Notes: generated by a model not told the origin, from the sequence alone. A stretch of 64,000 bases of DNA from Prodigiosinella confusarubida (GCF_002847015.1 NZ_CP025085.1:4898001-4962000), one strand, 5' to 3'; shown: positions 1-9,622, counted from the stretch's first letter. Numbers and translations are program-made.

Positions 1-194
1 CCTCTTTTGCTGCGGTGTCAGCGCTGTTTGTACTACCTACTTACCCAACCCTACTGGCGGCGGTCGAAATGGATGACACCGGCTCAACCCGTATCGGCAA
101 GTTCGTGTTTAACCATTCATTCCTGATCCCAGGGGTTGTGGCAATTACACTCTCTGTCATCTTCGGATTTATCCTTGGCAATATTGTACTGTAA
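1..194 (+). CDS. dcuA: Anaerobic C4-dicarboxylate transporter DcuA, C-terminal end
   Basis: Only the last 63 or so codons are in the window, open at the left edge and ending TAA at 192-194. The peptide contains the stretch MDDTGSTRIGKFVFNHSF followed by a final hydrophobic helix, which matches the C-terminus of E. coli DcuA, an inner-membrane antiporter exchanging fumarate, malate or aspartate for succinate. The next genes, cutA and dsbD, follow dcuA in E. coli too, which supports the call. The start lies outside the window. Confidence 0.9.
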   Translation, partial: SFAAVSALFVLPTYPTLLAAVEMDDTGSTRIGKFVFNHSFLIPGVVAITLSVIFGFILGNIVL

Positions 195-201
195 TTGGTC
201 T

Positions 202-229
202 GCGGATCGGTATTGAGGTATCGATCCGC
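202..229 (+). terminator. Hairpin after dcuA
   Basis: Perfect 8-bp stem (GCGGATCG / CGATCCGC) with a 12-base loop, 8 bases after the dcuA stop. It is followed by a weak T-tract (TCTTAC), so it may be a partial terminator or an mRNA-end stabiliser between dcuA and cutA. Confidence 0.5.
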
Positions 230-294
230 TCTTACGCTCATCATCCGGGCAAGGTATAGTGTCTGGTGTTCAAACTCCCATCGCCGAGGTCACC

Positions 295-627
295 ATGTCC
301 GAACAGATTGTCTGTGATGCGGTTGTCGTACTCTGTACCGCCCCCGACGAAAACAGTGCACACGCATTGGCCACTTCTGCGTTGGAAGCCCATCTGACAG
401 CCTGTGTCACGTTACTGCCAGGAGCGACATCGTTCTATCATTGGGAAGGGAGGCTGGAACGACAGCAGGAAATTCAGTTACTGCTTAAAACCGATGCTCA
501 ACATCAGCAGTTACTAATCGATCACCTAAAGCAACATCACCCTTACCAAACACCGGAACTTCTGGTGATACCGGTTACTGGTGGTGACAACGATTATCTC
601 TCATGGCTCAACGCATCTTTACGCTGA
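295..627 (+). CDS. cutA: Divalent cation tolerance protein CutA
   Basis: A 110-residue protein of the trimeric CutA1 family, close in length to E. coli CutA (112 aa). The start at 295 gives [19 protein letters not shown], which aligns with the E. coli N-terminal region. Residues matching the E. coli copper ligands are visible: Cys14 in LCTAP and the HHPYQTPE segment at 81-88. The C-terminus [11 protein letters not shown] is the same as in E. coli. An in-frame ATG at 259 lies upstream but would add an extension without family support. dsbD starts inside its last codons, so the two are translationally coupled. The exact physiological role of CutA in metal tolerance is unsettled. Confidence 0.93.
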   Translation: MSEQIVCDAVVVLCTAPDENSAHALATSALEAHLTACVTLLPGATSFYHWEGRLERQQEIQLLLKTDAQHQQLLIDHLKQHHPYQTPELLVIPVTGGDNDYLSWLNASLR

Positions 628-2330
628 TTGTTCTGTTCTGCGCAGCAGTTTTCACCACTGACGCTGCGGCACAGAGCCCATTCGGGCAGAATACACAATC
701 ACAATTTTTGCCGGTGGATCAAGCATTCGCCTTCGACTTTCAACAACATGGCTCGCAACTCACACTGCAATGGCAGATTCACTCCGGCTACTACCTTTAT
801 CAGCAACAGATCAAGCTGGTCGCTAAAAATGCCACCTTGGGAAAGGTAGATTTACCCGCTGGGATTAGCCATCGGGACGAATTCTTTGGCGAGGTTGCCA
901 TTTATCGGCAACCATTGTCCTTGAATATTCCATTGACTGCCGCCCAGCAAGGCGCGCTGGTCAGAGTAACCTATCAGGGATGTGCCGATGCCGGATTTTG
1001 TTATCCACCGGAGACCCGTGAAGTACCACTCAGCGCAGTCAACGCAAGTAATACCAACCCACTGCCCAGCGCGGAAACAAAACCTGAAGCGCCATCCAGC
1101 ACCACTGAGAAACCCGAACTGCCGTTTTCACCATTATGGGCTCTGCTGATTGGTATTGGTGTCGCATTTACACCGTGTGTACTGCCGATGTATCCGTTGA
1201 TATCCAGTCTGTTACTCGGCAACCAGCAACGGCTCTCCACGAGACGGACATTTTTACTCGCCATGACCTACGTACAGGGTATGGCACTCACCTACACCAT
1301 GCTTGGTCTGGTGGTGGCCGCCGCCGGGTTGCGCTTTCAGGCTGCACTGCAAAACCCGTATATGCTCATTGGCCTGTCATTGCTTTTTATTGCGCTGGCA
1401 CTTTCCATGTTCGGGGTCTACAGCCTGCAATTGCCGTCTTCATTGCAAACCAAACTAGTGGAATGGAGCAACCGGCAGCAACAAGGCTCTCTGGCAGGTA
1501 TTTTCTCCATGGGAGCGTTGGCTGGGTTGATCTGCTCGCCCTGTACCACTGCTCCGCTTAGCGCTCTGCTGTTGTATATTGCCCAAAGCGGTAATCTGCT
1601 GGCCGGGGGCGGCTCTCTCTACCTGTATGCATTGGGCATGGGGCTACCATTGATAGTGGTGACACTATTTGGGAATCGGTTACTGCCCAAAAACGGCCCC
1701 TGGATGGTGACGGTTAAAGAAGCATTCGGTTTCATTATTCTTGCGTTACCGGTGTTCCTACTGGAGCGGGTACTGGGAGACGACTGGGGATTACGCTTAT
1801 GGAGTCTGCTGGGTGTTACGTTTTTCGGCTGGGCTTTTATCCTCAGCTTACGAAACCACACAGGCTGGATGCGGGGAATACAGATATTATTACTATTGGC
1901 TGCATTGGTAACTGTGCGCCCGTTGCAGGATTGGCTATTTGCTCCGGCCCAGACAGCGGACAACACATCGACAAAAAGTCTATTTATGCCAGTACGCAAC
2001 CGAGCTGAATTACAGACGGCACTGGTACACTCTGGTCGGGCGACGATGCTCGATCTGTATGCAAACTGGTGTATCGCCTGCAAGGAATTCGAAAAATATA
2101 CCTTCAGCGATAGTGCCGTCCGACAGCACCTGAAAACAATGCAGCGGCTACAAATTGATGTAACCGCTAACAGCAAAGAACAAAACGCGTTGTTGAAGCA
2201 ATATCAGGTACTCGGCCTACCCACTATTTTGTTTTTTGACGCCAGTGGCAAAGAAATATCCGGTTCACGGGTAACCGGCTTTATGAATGCCAAACAATTT
2301 CAGTTACATTTGCGCAAACTGGGGCAATAA
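603..2330 (+). CDS. dsbD: Thiol:disulfide interchange protein DsbD
   Basis: A 575-residue inner-membrane protein that carries reducing power from cytoplasmic thioredoxin to periplasmic DsbC, DsbG and CcmG. A signal peptide (about 1-23) leads into the periplasmic alpha domain, with its redox pair Cys127/Cys133 in [12 protein letters not shown]. The membrane domain (about 175-445) has Cys192 in FTPCVLP and Cys311 in CSPCTTAP. The C-terminal thioredoxin-like domain has a CIAC motif at 490-493 in [10 protein letters not shown]. All six expected redox cysteines are present. The start overlaps the end of cutA by 25 bases, as in E. coli. Confidence 0.96.
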   Translation: MAQRIFTLIVLFCAAVFTTDAAAQSPFGQNTQSQFLPVDQAFAFDFQQHGSQLTLQWQIHSGYYLYQQQIKLVAKNATLGKVDLPAGISHRDEFFGEVAIYRQPLSLNIPLTAAQQGALVRVTYQGCADAGFCYPPETREVPLSAVNASNTNPLPSAETKPEAPSSTTEKPELPFSPLWALLIGIGVAFTPCVLPMYPLISSLLLGNQQRLSTRRTFLLAMTYVQGMALTYTMLGLVVAAAGLRFQAALQNPYMLIGLSLLFIALALSMFGVYSLQLPSSLQTKLVEWSNRQQQGSLAGIFSMGALAGLICSPCTTAPLSALLLYIAQSGNLLAGGGSLYLYALGMGLPLIVVTLFGNRLLPKNGPWMVTVKEAFGFIILALPVFLLERVLGDDWGLRLWSLLGVTFFGWAFILSLRNHTGWMRGIQILLLLAALVTVRPLQDWLFAPAQTADNTSTKSLFMPVRNRAELQTALVHSGRATMLDLYANWCIACKEFEKYTFSDSAVRQHLKTMQRLQIDVTANSKEQNALLKQYQVLGLPTILFFDASGKEISGSRVTGFMNAKQFQLHLRKLGQ

Positions 2331-2375
2331 ACAACAGCACGCGTTATCGGATACCCATCGTCAGAAGGAGGCGTT

Positions 2376-2951
2376 ATGCAGCGAGAAGAAGTTTTGGAAC
2401 ACGCACTTATTTTGCTGGAACAGCACGGTTTAGCCGTCACAACGCTGGATATGCTGGCAGACAGACTGAATATGACGACCGATGAACTGCGTCCTTTCTG
2501 GCCAGACTGCGAAGCGTTACTGTACGACAGCCTGCGTTATCACAGCCAGCAAGTAGATATTTGGCGCCGCCAGGTGCTGTTGGACAGCACGCTCAATACT
2601 CAACAAAAATTACTGGCTCGATATCAGGTACTGCACAAATCGGTACAGCAACAGCGTTATCCTGGTTGCCTGTTTATTGCGGCATGCAGTTTCTTTCCTG
2701 ATGTTGAACATCCTATTCACCAGATTGCGGAACAGCAGAAGAAAGCATCTTACCAGCACACTAAAACGCTACTGGAAACACTGGAAACCGACGATCCCGA
2801 GATGGTTGCCCAACAGTTGGAATTGATTTTGGAAGGCTGTCTTAGCAAATTGCTGGTAAAACGTCAGTTGTCCGACATTGCCATCGCAAAACGGCTGGCA
2901 GAAGACGTATTACGCCTGGCATTGTGCCGCAAGAATGGGGCGCTGACCTGA
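2376..2951 (+). CDS. yjdC: TetR-family transcriptional regulator YjdC
   Basis: A 191-residue protein with an N-terminal TetR-type helix-turn-helix (about 8-45, containing [20 protein letters not shown]) and an all-helical ligand-binding domain. The AAGGAGG Shine-Dalgarno just before the ATG fixes the start. The position directly after dsbD and before tRNA-Phe matches E. coli yjdC. Ligand and targets cannot be read from the sequence. Confidence 0.85.
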   Translation: MQREEVLEHALILLEQHGLAVTTLDMLADRLNMTTDELRPFWPDCEALLYDSLRYHSQQVDIWRRQVLLDSTLNTQQKLLARYQVLHKSVQQQRYPGCLFIAACSFFPDVEHPIHQIAEQQKKASYQHTKTLLETLETDDPEMVAQQLELILEGCLSKLLVKRQLSDIAIAKRLAEDVLRLALCRKNGALT

Positions 2952-3041
2952 GTCACAGTGTGTGATGCAGAATAAAATCAACGCCTCTGGCTGAAAAGTC
3001 GGCAGTCAGTGTTATTTCCCCAAAACAGGCTCACAAAGCCG

Positions 3042-3070
3042 TTGACGCCACACCACCAATACGGTTTAAT
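3042..3070 (+). promoter_or_regulatory. Promoter of tRNA-Phe
   Basis: TTGACG (3042-3047), a 17-base spacer, then TTTAAT (3065-3070) form a good sigma-70 promoter ending 10 bases before the mature tRNA. The GC-rich stretch GCGCCCC right after the -10 box looks like the discriminator of stringently controlled stable-RNA promoters. Confidence 0.75.
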
Positions 3071-3080
3071 GCGCCCCGTT

Positions 3081-3156
3081 GCCCGGATAGCTCAGTCGGT
3101 AGAGCAGAGGATTGAAAATCCTCGTGTCCTTGGTTCGATTCCGAGTCCGGGCACCA
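3081..3156 (+). tRNA. pheU: tRNA-Phe (GAA)
   Basis: A 76-nt tRNA with a complete cloverleaf, acceptor stem GCCCGGA/TCCGGGC, anticodon GAA in the loop ATTGAAAAT, T-loop GGTTCGATTCC and an encoded CCA end. It differs from E. coli tRNA-Phe only in the anticodon stem. It lies after dsbD-yjdC like E. coli pheU, a common integration target for genomic islands, and an integrase fragment follows it here. Confidence 0.98.
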
Positions 3157-3317
3157 CCTTTCCTTTTTTATGCCTCCTTATCAATTCCTATGTGTATGTA
3201 ATTCAATAAGTTGGCGTAAAAATCTTTTCCGATGCGTTTTGATTTATCCCTTCGTATCGGGGAATTTGTGGGTCAGATTGCGGGTCATTCAGTTCGATGA
3301 ACGGGAGTGACCCTCAT

Positions 3318-3488
3318 ATGTTAACTGACAGCAAAGTCCGATCCGCGAAACCTCTCGCAAAATCTTACAAGCTCACTGACTCGCAAGGCCTGTACCTGAC
3401 GGTATCCACCAGCGGCGCTAAGCTATGGTATTTCCGTTATCGCCTTGGCGGTAAAGAAAGCCGAACAGGCAGGAGCGAAGGAGGATGT
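3318..3488 (+). pseudogene. Integrase (P4 type) N-terminal fragment
   Basis: The ATG at 3318 opens MLTDSKVRSAKPLAKSYKL, then DSQGLYLTVSTSGAKLWYFRYR, the arm-DNA-binding domain of P4-like tyrosine recombinases that integrate into tRNA genes. Similarity stops after about 49 residues (GGKESR), and the whole catalytic domain with its R-H-R-Y residues is missing. The frame then runs straight into mobC-like sequence. The location 160 bases after tRNA-Phe is where an island integrase would sit. It is a deletion remnant and cannot work as a recombinase. Confidence 0.88.
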
Positions 3489-3988
3489 ATGCTGACTTTT
3501 GATTACCGTGAGCGTCGGGCGCATAGTCACGAAAAGATGCGAGTCCTGCTCACCTTTCTGAAAGAAGAAACCTACGGCGATTTTAAGACCCTGATGCAGC
3601 TTTTCGATTTTAAACACCATAAGCCGCTTTATCTGCTGCTGGCAAAGGCCATCAGCATGGGGTTGATCCAAAAGCATGACGTCAACACAAAAAGGCGATA
3701 AAAATTGCGCTGAGGGGGATCACCCGTGACGGGCTGGACGCTGTCATCACATCTGAGGATGGCGTTTTTCCTGCACGTTTTGAACCTGCCAAAATTACTG
3801 GCTGGATGCTGGAACATCACCTTAATAACCAGCTCGCCCGGCTTATTCTGGAGAAAAAGGCGCTTATGGGTGGCTGCACGGCGACCGAACCGCCTTTCGC
3901 CGCCGTTATCAGACCAAACACCGCCCGGATGGAGTGACAACGATCCCGAACGGTCATCGCGATTGAAGCTATTGGCACGCACCAGTAA
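3489..3988 (+). pseudogene. mobC: MobC-type relaxase (CloDF13 family), decayed fragment
   Basis: With its own GGAGG ribosome site, the ATG at 3489 opens MLTFDYRERRAHSHEKMRVL and a winged-helix-like region resembling the start of MobC, the CloDF13-family relaxase also found in enterobacterial integrative conjugative elements. The frame breaks near 3690 at an A-rich run and continues as KIALRGITRDGLDAVITSED in another frame. It shifts again near 3855 (AFRRRYQTKHRPDGVTTIPN), breaks near 3957, and stops by 3988. The relaxase catalytic part is lost. The family name is from recalled similarity, not a search. Confidence 0.75.
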
Positions 3989-4055
3989 GTGTAAGCACAC
4001 CCATTTTAGTTCAACGTATTTTTTGAGGGGAGGTCAAAATAATCACAGTTTGAAA

Positions 4056-4300
<245 letters not shown>

Positions 4301-4377
4301 GGTGAAAATTCTAGTGCAGTTGCCGGTATAGCGTATGTTTACCTCATGCTGGGGAGTACCCGCCACCAGGTTTACCG

Positions 4378-5178
4378 TTAACTAGCAAAAGGCTGACGGG
4401 TGGCAAAAGGTGCTGCCCGCTGGCGTACTATCTCCCCCAGCACCACACTGACCTGCTGGCATAAAGCCTGCTGTCGTTCTAGGTTGGCATTCATCAGCGC
4501 CGCCATATCAACAGTTTTCGCGGCATCATAATGATGACCGCTGCCAATCTGCTGTTCAAAATCATTAGCCCACTGGTGTACCCGGAGCAAGTCTACCGCC
4601 ACCAACAACACCGCGTGTGCCAGCACGATGTGCCACCGTGGTTCGCCAGGTTCCTGTCCGGGCAATGACCGCCAGTATTGTGCGGTACCGGAGATTTTTC
4701 GCGCTGTAGCGTCAGTGCCACAGGCCAGGTTAAAGCGGCCGTCGCAAAAGGAGCCGCTCACTGACTGAAAGCGGCTGGCGATGCCAAAGGTTTGCAGCGT
4801 ATCCCGCAATATTTCACACAGGTGAAGATAAACCGGCGTTGCCGCTTCCCCCAGACTTTGCTGTATCGGGTAAGCGAGGCTGAGGTTGATGATGCCCGGC
4901 CCCTGAGGCACCAGGCCACCGCCGGATTTGCGCAGGAAAACGGGGCAACCCTGTGCAGCAAAACGTTGGCGCACCTGCGCTAAGGGCGCATAGCGGGTGT
5001 AGGTACGCGGTACAACCAGCGCCTGCGGCGCCTGCCAGATTTTAGCCACCGCGGTGCCCGCCGCCGCATAGCCAAACAGCTCGTCCTCGGCGGCGGTGGG
5101 ATCGTCACAGTGCTGTAATTGGTTGTGCAACCAGTGAAAAAGGCCGCAGCGTGCGGTTGCGGCCGATGAGTGCGGCAT
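4378..5178 (-). CDS. Lipoate-protein ligase A family protein
   Basis: A 266-residue protein of the BPL/LplA fold. Visible motifs are FLRKSGGGLVPQGPGIINLS (substrate loop, equivalent to RRxGGGxVxHD in LplA) and ARKISGTAQ with the conserved ligand-binding lysine. It is the last gene of the acetoin dehydrogenase cluster, 18 bases after acoC. A likely role is attaching lipoate (or moving lipoyl/octanoyl groups) to the lipoyl domain of AcoC. It is shorter than E. coli LplA (about 338 aa) and appears to lack the C-terminal accessory domain, so the donor substrate is uncertain. Confidence 0.8.
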   Translation of the reverse strand: MPHSSAATARCGLFHWLHNQLQHCDDPTAAEDELFGYAAAGTAVAKIWQAPQALVVPRTYTRYAPLAQVRQRFAAQGCPVFLRKSGGGLVPQGPGIINLSLAYPIQQSLGEAATPVYLHLCEILRDTLQTFGIASRFQSVSGSFCDGRFNLACGTDATARKISGTAQYWRSLPGQEPGEPRWHIVLAHAVLLVAVDLLRVHQWANDFEQQIGSGHHYDAAKTVDMAALMNANLERQQALCQQVSVVLGEIVRQRAAPFATRQPFAS

Positions 5179-5196
5179 TCGTTCACCATCCAGTTG

Positions 5197-6318
5197 TCAA
5201 ATAGCGCCCAGATGTTGCAGCAGTAGCTGGTTAACTTCCGCTGCCCTTTCCATCTGCGGCATATGGCCAGCAGCACTGAGGATCTCTACTCTGGCATACG
5301 CCTGCGCCTGTTCTGCGTGTTGTACAGGGATAATCTGATCTTCCGCGCCCCAAATCAACAGCAGTGGTATGCCGACATCATCCAACTTCAGGCCCGGTTG
5401 CGTGCTTTGCCTGCCATCGGCAAAGAGGCTGTTTTGCAAGGCAGTGAGTGCGTCGCCCACGCCGTCCAGCCGTTTGTACCTGAGCAGATCGTCCAACATT
5501 TGCCGGCTAACCAGCGCGGGATCGGAAAACAGCAGTTCAACCACCGGTTTCAGATCCCGGCGCACCTGTGCGTTGATAAAGCCTTCGGTATAACAGTGAT
5601 TAATCTCCTGGCCGAAGCCGGCGCTGTCGATCAACGCCAGTGAACGCACGCGCCCAGGGTGACGAACCGCCAGTTCGGCGGCGATAGCGCCGCCCAGCGA
5701 ATGGCCCACCTGGTGGGCGGCGGGCAGTGACAGCGCATCCATAAAAGCAGCGATAAAGTCAGCCAGATCGTTCAATTGAGCACCCGGTAATTGGGTGGCT
5801 GATTGCCCGTGTCCTGGCAGATCGAGCGCTATCACCCGGTAGTGCTCGGCCAGTGCGTCCAGGTTGAACAACCAGTTGTCCAGATCTCCGCCGAAGCCGT
5901 GGATAAACAGCACGGTTTCTTCGCCTGCGCCGCGGCTAGCATAGCGGATACGTAGGCCGTTCACTGTGAGAAAAGCAGCGACCGCCTGCTCGTCTTCACT
6001 CTCCTCCTCACTGTCGGGCGGGGTTTCCCAGGCGGCGATAAACGCGTTGATTTCCTCCTCGCTGATCTGCGATGGCGCCAGCACACCCAGTAGGGCTTTC
6101 ACCGGTAGAACATCACCCGGTTCTGCCACTTTGCGTCGCAGAATACCGGCATCGGTGGCTTCAACCGCATTGGCGATTTTGTCGGTTTCCACATTGAGAA
6201 TCGCCATACCCGGCGTGATCTCACTGCCTTCGTCAACCAGCCATTCATTGACTGTGCCTTCACGCATTGATAGCCCCCACTTAGGCATGACAACGGGAAT
6301 AATGGTGTTATTGCTCAT
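5197..6318 (-). CDS. acoC: Acetoin dehydrogenase E2 component AcoC (lipoyl domain fused to alpha/beta hydrolase)
   Basis: A 373-residue protein. Residues 1-80 form a lipoyl domain with the modified lysine at about 47 in VETDKIANAVEA. After an acidic linker (about 100-112) comes an alpha/beta-hydrolase domain with nucleophile Ser207 in GHSLGG, an acid residue in WGAEDQIIP and a histidine in AAGHMPQ. There is no classical E2 acyltransferase domain, which is typical of acetoin-specific E2 proteins. The ATG at 6318 is chosen because the family starts right before the lipoyl domain. It overlaps the acoB stop by a few bases. It takes the acetyl unit from acetoin via lipoate to make acetyl-CoA. Confidence 0.92.
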   Translation of the reverse strand: MSNNTIIPVVMPKWGLSMREGTVNEWLVDEGSEITPGMAILNVETDKIANAVEATDAGILRRKVAEPGDVLPVKALLGVLAPSQISEEEINAFIAAWETPPDSEEESEDEQAVAAFLTVNGLRIRYASRGAGEETVLFIHGFGGDLDNWLFNLDALAEHYRVIALDLPGHGQSATQLPGAQLNDLADFIAAFMDALSLPAAHQVGHSLGGAIAAELAVRHPGRVRSLALIDSAGFGQEINHCYTEGFINAQVRRDLKPVVELLFSDPALVSRQMLDDLLRYKRLDGVGDALTALQNSLFADGRQSTQPGLKLDDVGIPLLLIWGAEDQIIPVQHAEQAQAYARVEILSAAGHMPQMERAAEVNQLLLQHLGAI

Positions 6319-6319
6319 C

Positions 6320-7339
6320 TCAGCGTTCCCCCTTATGACTAAGCGTCCGCTGTACAGCACTGATAATGCTGTCTACGCCAGGCAGGTAGCGGTCCTCCAG
6401 AGCTGGAGAGAAAGGAACCGGGGTATGCGGGGCGCTAATCATCTGCGGCGGCGCTTTCAGTGCGCCGAACGCATGCTGCACCACCTGAGCGATAATGTCG
6501 GTGGCGATGTTACAGCGCGGGTGGGCTTCATCCACTACCACCAGTCGACCGGTGTTTTCTACCGTTTCGATAACGGTATCGAGATCCAGTGGCGAGAGCG
6601 AGCGCAAATCGACAATCTCGACGCTGACCCCCTGTTTCGCCAACTGTGCGGCGGCGTCGAGGGCACGGTGCACCATCAGCCCATAGGTGATAATAGAAAC
6701 ATCGCTACCGTCGCGCACGATACTGGCTTCGCCAAATGGGATTGCATACGGATGCTCGGGGACGTCGCCCTCCATACCGTACAGATTTTTATGTTCGCAG
6801 AAGATCACCGGATCATTATCGCGAATTGACTGGATCAGCAACCCCTTGGTGTCATACGGCGTACTGGGGCAGATGACCTTCAATCCGGGAATATGGGTAA
6901 ACAGCGGCGTCAGCATCTGGGAATGCTGCGCGGCGGCGCGAAATCCGGCACCGACCATGGCGCGGATCACCACTGGTGTTTGCGCCTTGCCGCCGAACAT
7001 ATAGCGGAATTTGGCGGCCTGGTTGAAAATTTGATCGAAACACACCCCCATGAAGTCAATAAACATCAGTTCGGCGATCGGGCGCATACCGCAAGCGGCG
7101 GCACCGATGGCCGCGCCGACGTAGGCCGATTCTGACAGCGGGGTGTCCAGCAGGCGATCGCCATGCTTGGCGTATAGCCCTTTGGTAACGCCAAGCACAC
7201 CACCCCAGGCATCTTTTTCCCCATCGGTTCCCATGCCGCCGACGATATCCTCACCGAGCATAATCACGCTGGGATCACGCGCCATTTCCTGGTCTATCGC
7301 TTCATTGATAGCGAGCTTCATACTAAGTTTACGAGCCAT
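6320..7339 (-). CDS. acoB: Acetoin dehydrogenase E1 beta subunit AcoB
   Basis: A 339-residue transketolase-like protein starting MARKLSMKLAINEAIDQEMA, with the E1-beta motif VIMLGEDIVGG, the TPP-side region and a C-terminal transketolase domain (SIITYGLMVHRALDAA, EIVDLRSLSPLD). With AcoA it forms the thiamine-diphosphate E1 that cleaves acetoin into acetaldehyde and a hydroxyethyl unit. AAGGAG sits 7 bases before the ATG at 7339. Upstream in-frame ATGs (7345, 7381) fit the ribosome site less well and would extend past the family start. Confidence 0.93.
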   Translation of the reverse strand: MARKLSMKLAINEAIDQEMARDPSVIMLGEDIVGGMGTDGEKDAWGGVLGVTKGLYAKHGDRLLDTPLSESAYVGAAIGAAACGMRPIAELMFIDFMGVCFDQIFNQAAKFRYMFGGKAQTPVVIRAMVGAGFRAAAQHSQMLTPLFTHIPGLKVICPSTPYDTKGLLIQSIRDNDPVIFCEHKNLYGMEGDVPEHPYAIPFGEASIVRDGSDVSIITYGLMVHRALDAAAQLAKQGVSVEIVDLRSLSPLDLDTVIETVENTGRLVVVDEAHPRCNIATDIIAQVVQHAFGALKAPPQMISAPHTPVPFSPALEDRYLPGVDSIISAVQRTLSHKGER

Positions 7340-7367
7340 GTCCATTCTCCTTCGGGTGAAATTATCG

Positions 7368-8372
7368 TCAGTAGCTGACATAAACGTCGGTTAATAAATC
7401 GTCGGCGCTGGGATCGGGTGCAGCTTTGGCTTCTTGTACCGCCTGTTCGATTAGCGCGGCCACTTCACGATCGATGGCGTGTAACTCTCCAAGGCGGAGG
7501 ATCCCGCTCTGTTGGACATGGTTGATAAAATGCTTCAGGCAGTCCTGGTGCTTGCGGATCGATTCCAGTTCGTCCGGTGCCCGGTAAGTTTGCGCATCCC
7601 CTTCAAAGTGACCGTAGAAGCGCACCATTTTGCACTCAAGCAGCGCAGGACCGCCGCCGGCGCGCGCATGGCGGATCAACTCACCGGCGGTTTCGTAGAC
7701 GGCGAAAAAGTCTGTACCATCAACAGTGACGCCGGGGATGCCAAACCCGGCTGCACGATCGACATAACTATCTACCGCGGTGGCGTACTGGCGTGATGTA
7801 GCTTCGGCATAGCCATTATTCTCGATCACGAACAGCACTGGCAGGTTCCAAACCGCCGCCAGATTCAGGCTTTCGAGAAACGTCCCCTGATTGGCGGCAC
7901 CATCGCCAGCGAAGCTGATGCCGATTTCACCCTTGCCGCGGAATTTGGCTGCCAGCGCCGCGCCGCACACCAGCGGTGCGCCCGCCCCTAAAATGCCATT
8001 GGCGCCCATCATTCCTTTGCTCAGGTCAGCAATGTGCATTGAGCCGCCCTTGCCGTTACAAGCGCCGCCAGTTTTACCGTAAATTTCTTTCATCATGGCG
8101 ATAACGTCGACGCCTTTGGCAATGCAGTGCCCGTGGCCACGGTGGGTACTGGCGATGCGATCGCCATCGGTGAGGTGGGATAAAATGCCGACCGCCGTCG
8201 CCTCTTCGCCAGCATACAGATGGACAAAACCAGGAATGTCGCCACGTGAAAAATCGACGTGTAGCCGCTCTTCAAAATCTCGGATGGTACGCATGCGGCG
8301 ATAGGCGCTCAACAAGGCTTCGCGAGTGAGCGGCAGGGAAGCAGAGTGTGGGTTATTATCGGTATTGTTCAT
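7368..8372 (-). CDS. acoA: Acetoin dehydrogenase E1 alpha subunit AcoA
   Basis: A 334-residue thiamine-diphosphate-dependent E1 alpha protein. The TPP-binding motif GDGAANQGTFLESLNLA ... IENN lies at about 156-186, and the phosphorylation-loop region and HRGHGH motif of the family are present. GGAG six bases before the ATG at 8372 supports that start; an ATG two codons earlier touches the ribosome site. It sits between acoX and acoB, with short gaps consistent with one operon. Confidence 0.93.
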   Translation of the reverse strand: MNNTDNNPHSASLPLTREALLSAYRRMRTIRDFEERLHVDFSRGDIPGFVHLYAGEEATAVGILSHLTDGDRIASTHRGHGHCIAKGVDVIAMMKEIYGKTGGACNGKGGSMHIADLSKGMMGANGILGAGAPLVCGAALAAKFRGKGEIGISFAGDGAANQGTFLESLNLAAVWNLPVLFVIENNGYAEATSRQYATAVDSYVDRAAGFGIPGVTVDGTDFFAVYETAGELIRHARAGGGPALLECKMVRFYGHFEGDAQTYRAPDELESIRKHQDCLKHFINHVQQSGILRLGELHAIDREVAALIEQAVQEAKAAPDPSADDLLTDVYVSY

Positions 8373-8398
8373 AGCCATCTCCAGACAGTGAGTGGTGA

Positions 8399-9478
8399 TT
8401 AAAGTAGGCCGCCGCTACAGCTGGCGGCGGCTCGTAATAATTTGTGTTCTGCGGCGTAATGCAGGCAGGCTTCGATGTTGAGGGCGCAGAAAGCGTGTTC
8501 GCGCAGCGTGATCTGTACAATGTCCTGTGGGCCGAACATCATTTCACGTTCGCCGTCCAGGGCAATGACACCCTGTCGCAAATGCGGGGTGCCTGCAACG
8601 CCGTGTTCGATGCGCTGCCAGTGAACGATGGGTACGCTACGCACCAGGCCAGGCGCCAGCGGGGCCAGCAGAGCTCCAGCGCCGGTGCCGAAAGTGACGC
8701 TAAGCCCGCCGGATGCATGGCGGCCAAGCGGCATCAATAAGCCGCCGATGGAAGACAGGCCCACGGTATGGGGCTCGGCAAAACACAGATAGAGCTGTGA
8801 CAACTGTTCGGGGCGCCACACCGAACGGGCGCCAACGAACTGTTCGGCCAGAATTGCGACGTCGACAATGGCGATATCGTGGCGGGCATCGGGGCGACCA
8901 GCATTGATGGTGATATCCAGCCGTTTGTTCCATTGCAACACCTGTGCATTGGGAACTTTTCCGCTGGCATACAGCCCCACCGCCAGCCCGACGATAGTGG
9001 GTTCGCGCAGTTCCGGCCAGGCGTTATTGGTGCCAGTCGAGATACCGGCAATCGGTACGTTGCCGCACTCTTTCGCTACCGCCCGATGTGTACCGTCACC
9101 GCCGAGAACCACGATGGCACGGGCTCCTCCGGCGTACATCATGTGGGCTGCCTGTAGGCTATCATTGACCGTGGCGCTAACGGCAAGCGGCAACCAGCTT
9201 AGCTGGGGAAGAGAAATGTCGTGGCGCTGCGCCAACATGCGGGTGAGGATCGCCTGTAGGCCTTCCCGATCCGGCATCATACGTACATCACCGATGCCGG
9301 CAGCACCCAGTGCGGCCAGTAGCCGGAAGATTAGGTTGGCGCGTTCAGCCAGCGTCAGACTGCCAGCATGGCCTACCACGCGGCGGATATCACGGGCCGA
9401 AACCGGATTGGCGATAATGCCGACCCAAGCAGTGGATACGGAATGTGTACTGGCGGAGCCATTTACAGGATCAGACAT
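8399..9478 (-). CDS. acoX: Acetoin catabolism protein AcoX (NAD kinase-like)
   Basis: A 359-residue protein related to ATP-NAD kinases, with the nucleotide-binding signature VVLGGDGTHR followed by ISTGTNNAWP. AcoX proteins head many acetoin operons; their exact reaction is not established. The ATG at 9478 follows AGAGGTCCCCCT. It is the first gene after the sigma-54 promoter at 9513-9528, and its stop is 26 bases before acoA. Confidence 0.87.
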   Translation of the reverse strand: MSDPVNGSASTHSVSTAWVGIIANPVSARDIRRVVGHAGSLTLAERANLIFRLLAALGAAGIGDVRMMPDREGLQAILTRMLAQRHDISLPQLSWLPLAVSATVNDSLQAAHMMYAGGARAIVVLGGDGTHRAVAKECGNVPIAGISTGTNNAWPELREPTIVGLAVGLYASGKVPNAQVLQWNKRLDITINAGRPDARHDIAIVDVAILAEQFVGARSVWRPEQLSQLYLCFAEPHTVGLSSIGGLLMPLGRHASGGLSVTFGTGAGALLAPLAPGLVRSVPIVHWQRIEHGVAGTPHLRQGVIALDGEREMMFGPQDIVQITLREHAFCALNIEACLHYAAEHKLLRAAASCSGGLL

Positions 9479-9512
9479 AGGGGGACCTCTTGTCATCAAC
9501 TGCAATCTCTAT

Positions 9513-9528
9513 GGCAAATTTCGGGCCA
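9513..9528 (-). promoter_or_regulatory. Sigma-54 promoter of the acoXABC operon
   Basis: On the minus strand TGGCCCGAAATTTGCC matches the -24/-12 sigma-54 pattern TGGYRYRNNNNTTGCW, with GG and GC at the required spacing and two deviations (C at the fifth position, C at the last). The predicted start is near 9502, about 24 bases before acoX. The activator gene acoR lies immediately upstream. A 7-base sequence CCTGTAT is repeated 23 bases apart in the minus-strand region upstream of the promoter and could be part of an AcoR binding region. Confidence 0.75.
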
Positions 9529-9622
9529 AGTGTTATTATTGTTTTAAATCAGTATATTAGAGGTTATTCCCCGACAAGCATCGGCCGGAACAATACAGGT
9601 GTCACCGGCCAGTTGATACAGG

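Noticed and set aside
3629..4000. Minus-strand open frame across the mobC remnant
   Set aside because: The plus strand carries MobC similarity in shifting frames, so the opposite frame is coincidental.
5966..6829. Long plus-strand open frame (287 codons) opposite acoC and acoB
   Set aside because: It spans the antisense of two well-supported genes, has no family resemblance and no ribosome site.
8868..9560. Plus-strand open frame (230 codons) opposite acoX
   Set aside because: Shadow of acoX with composition typical of antisense frames in GC-rich DNA.
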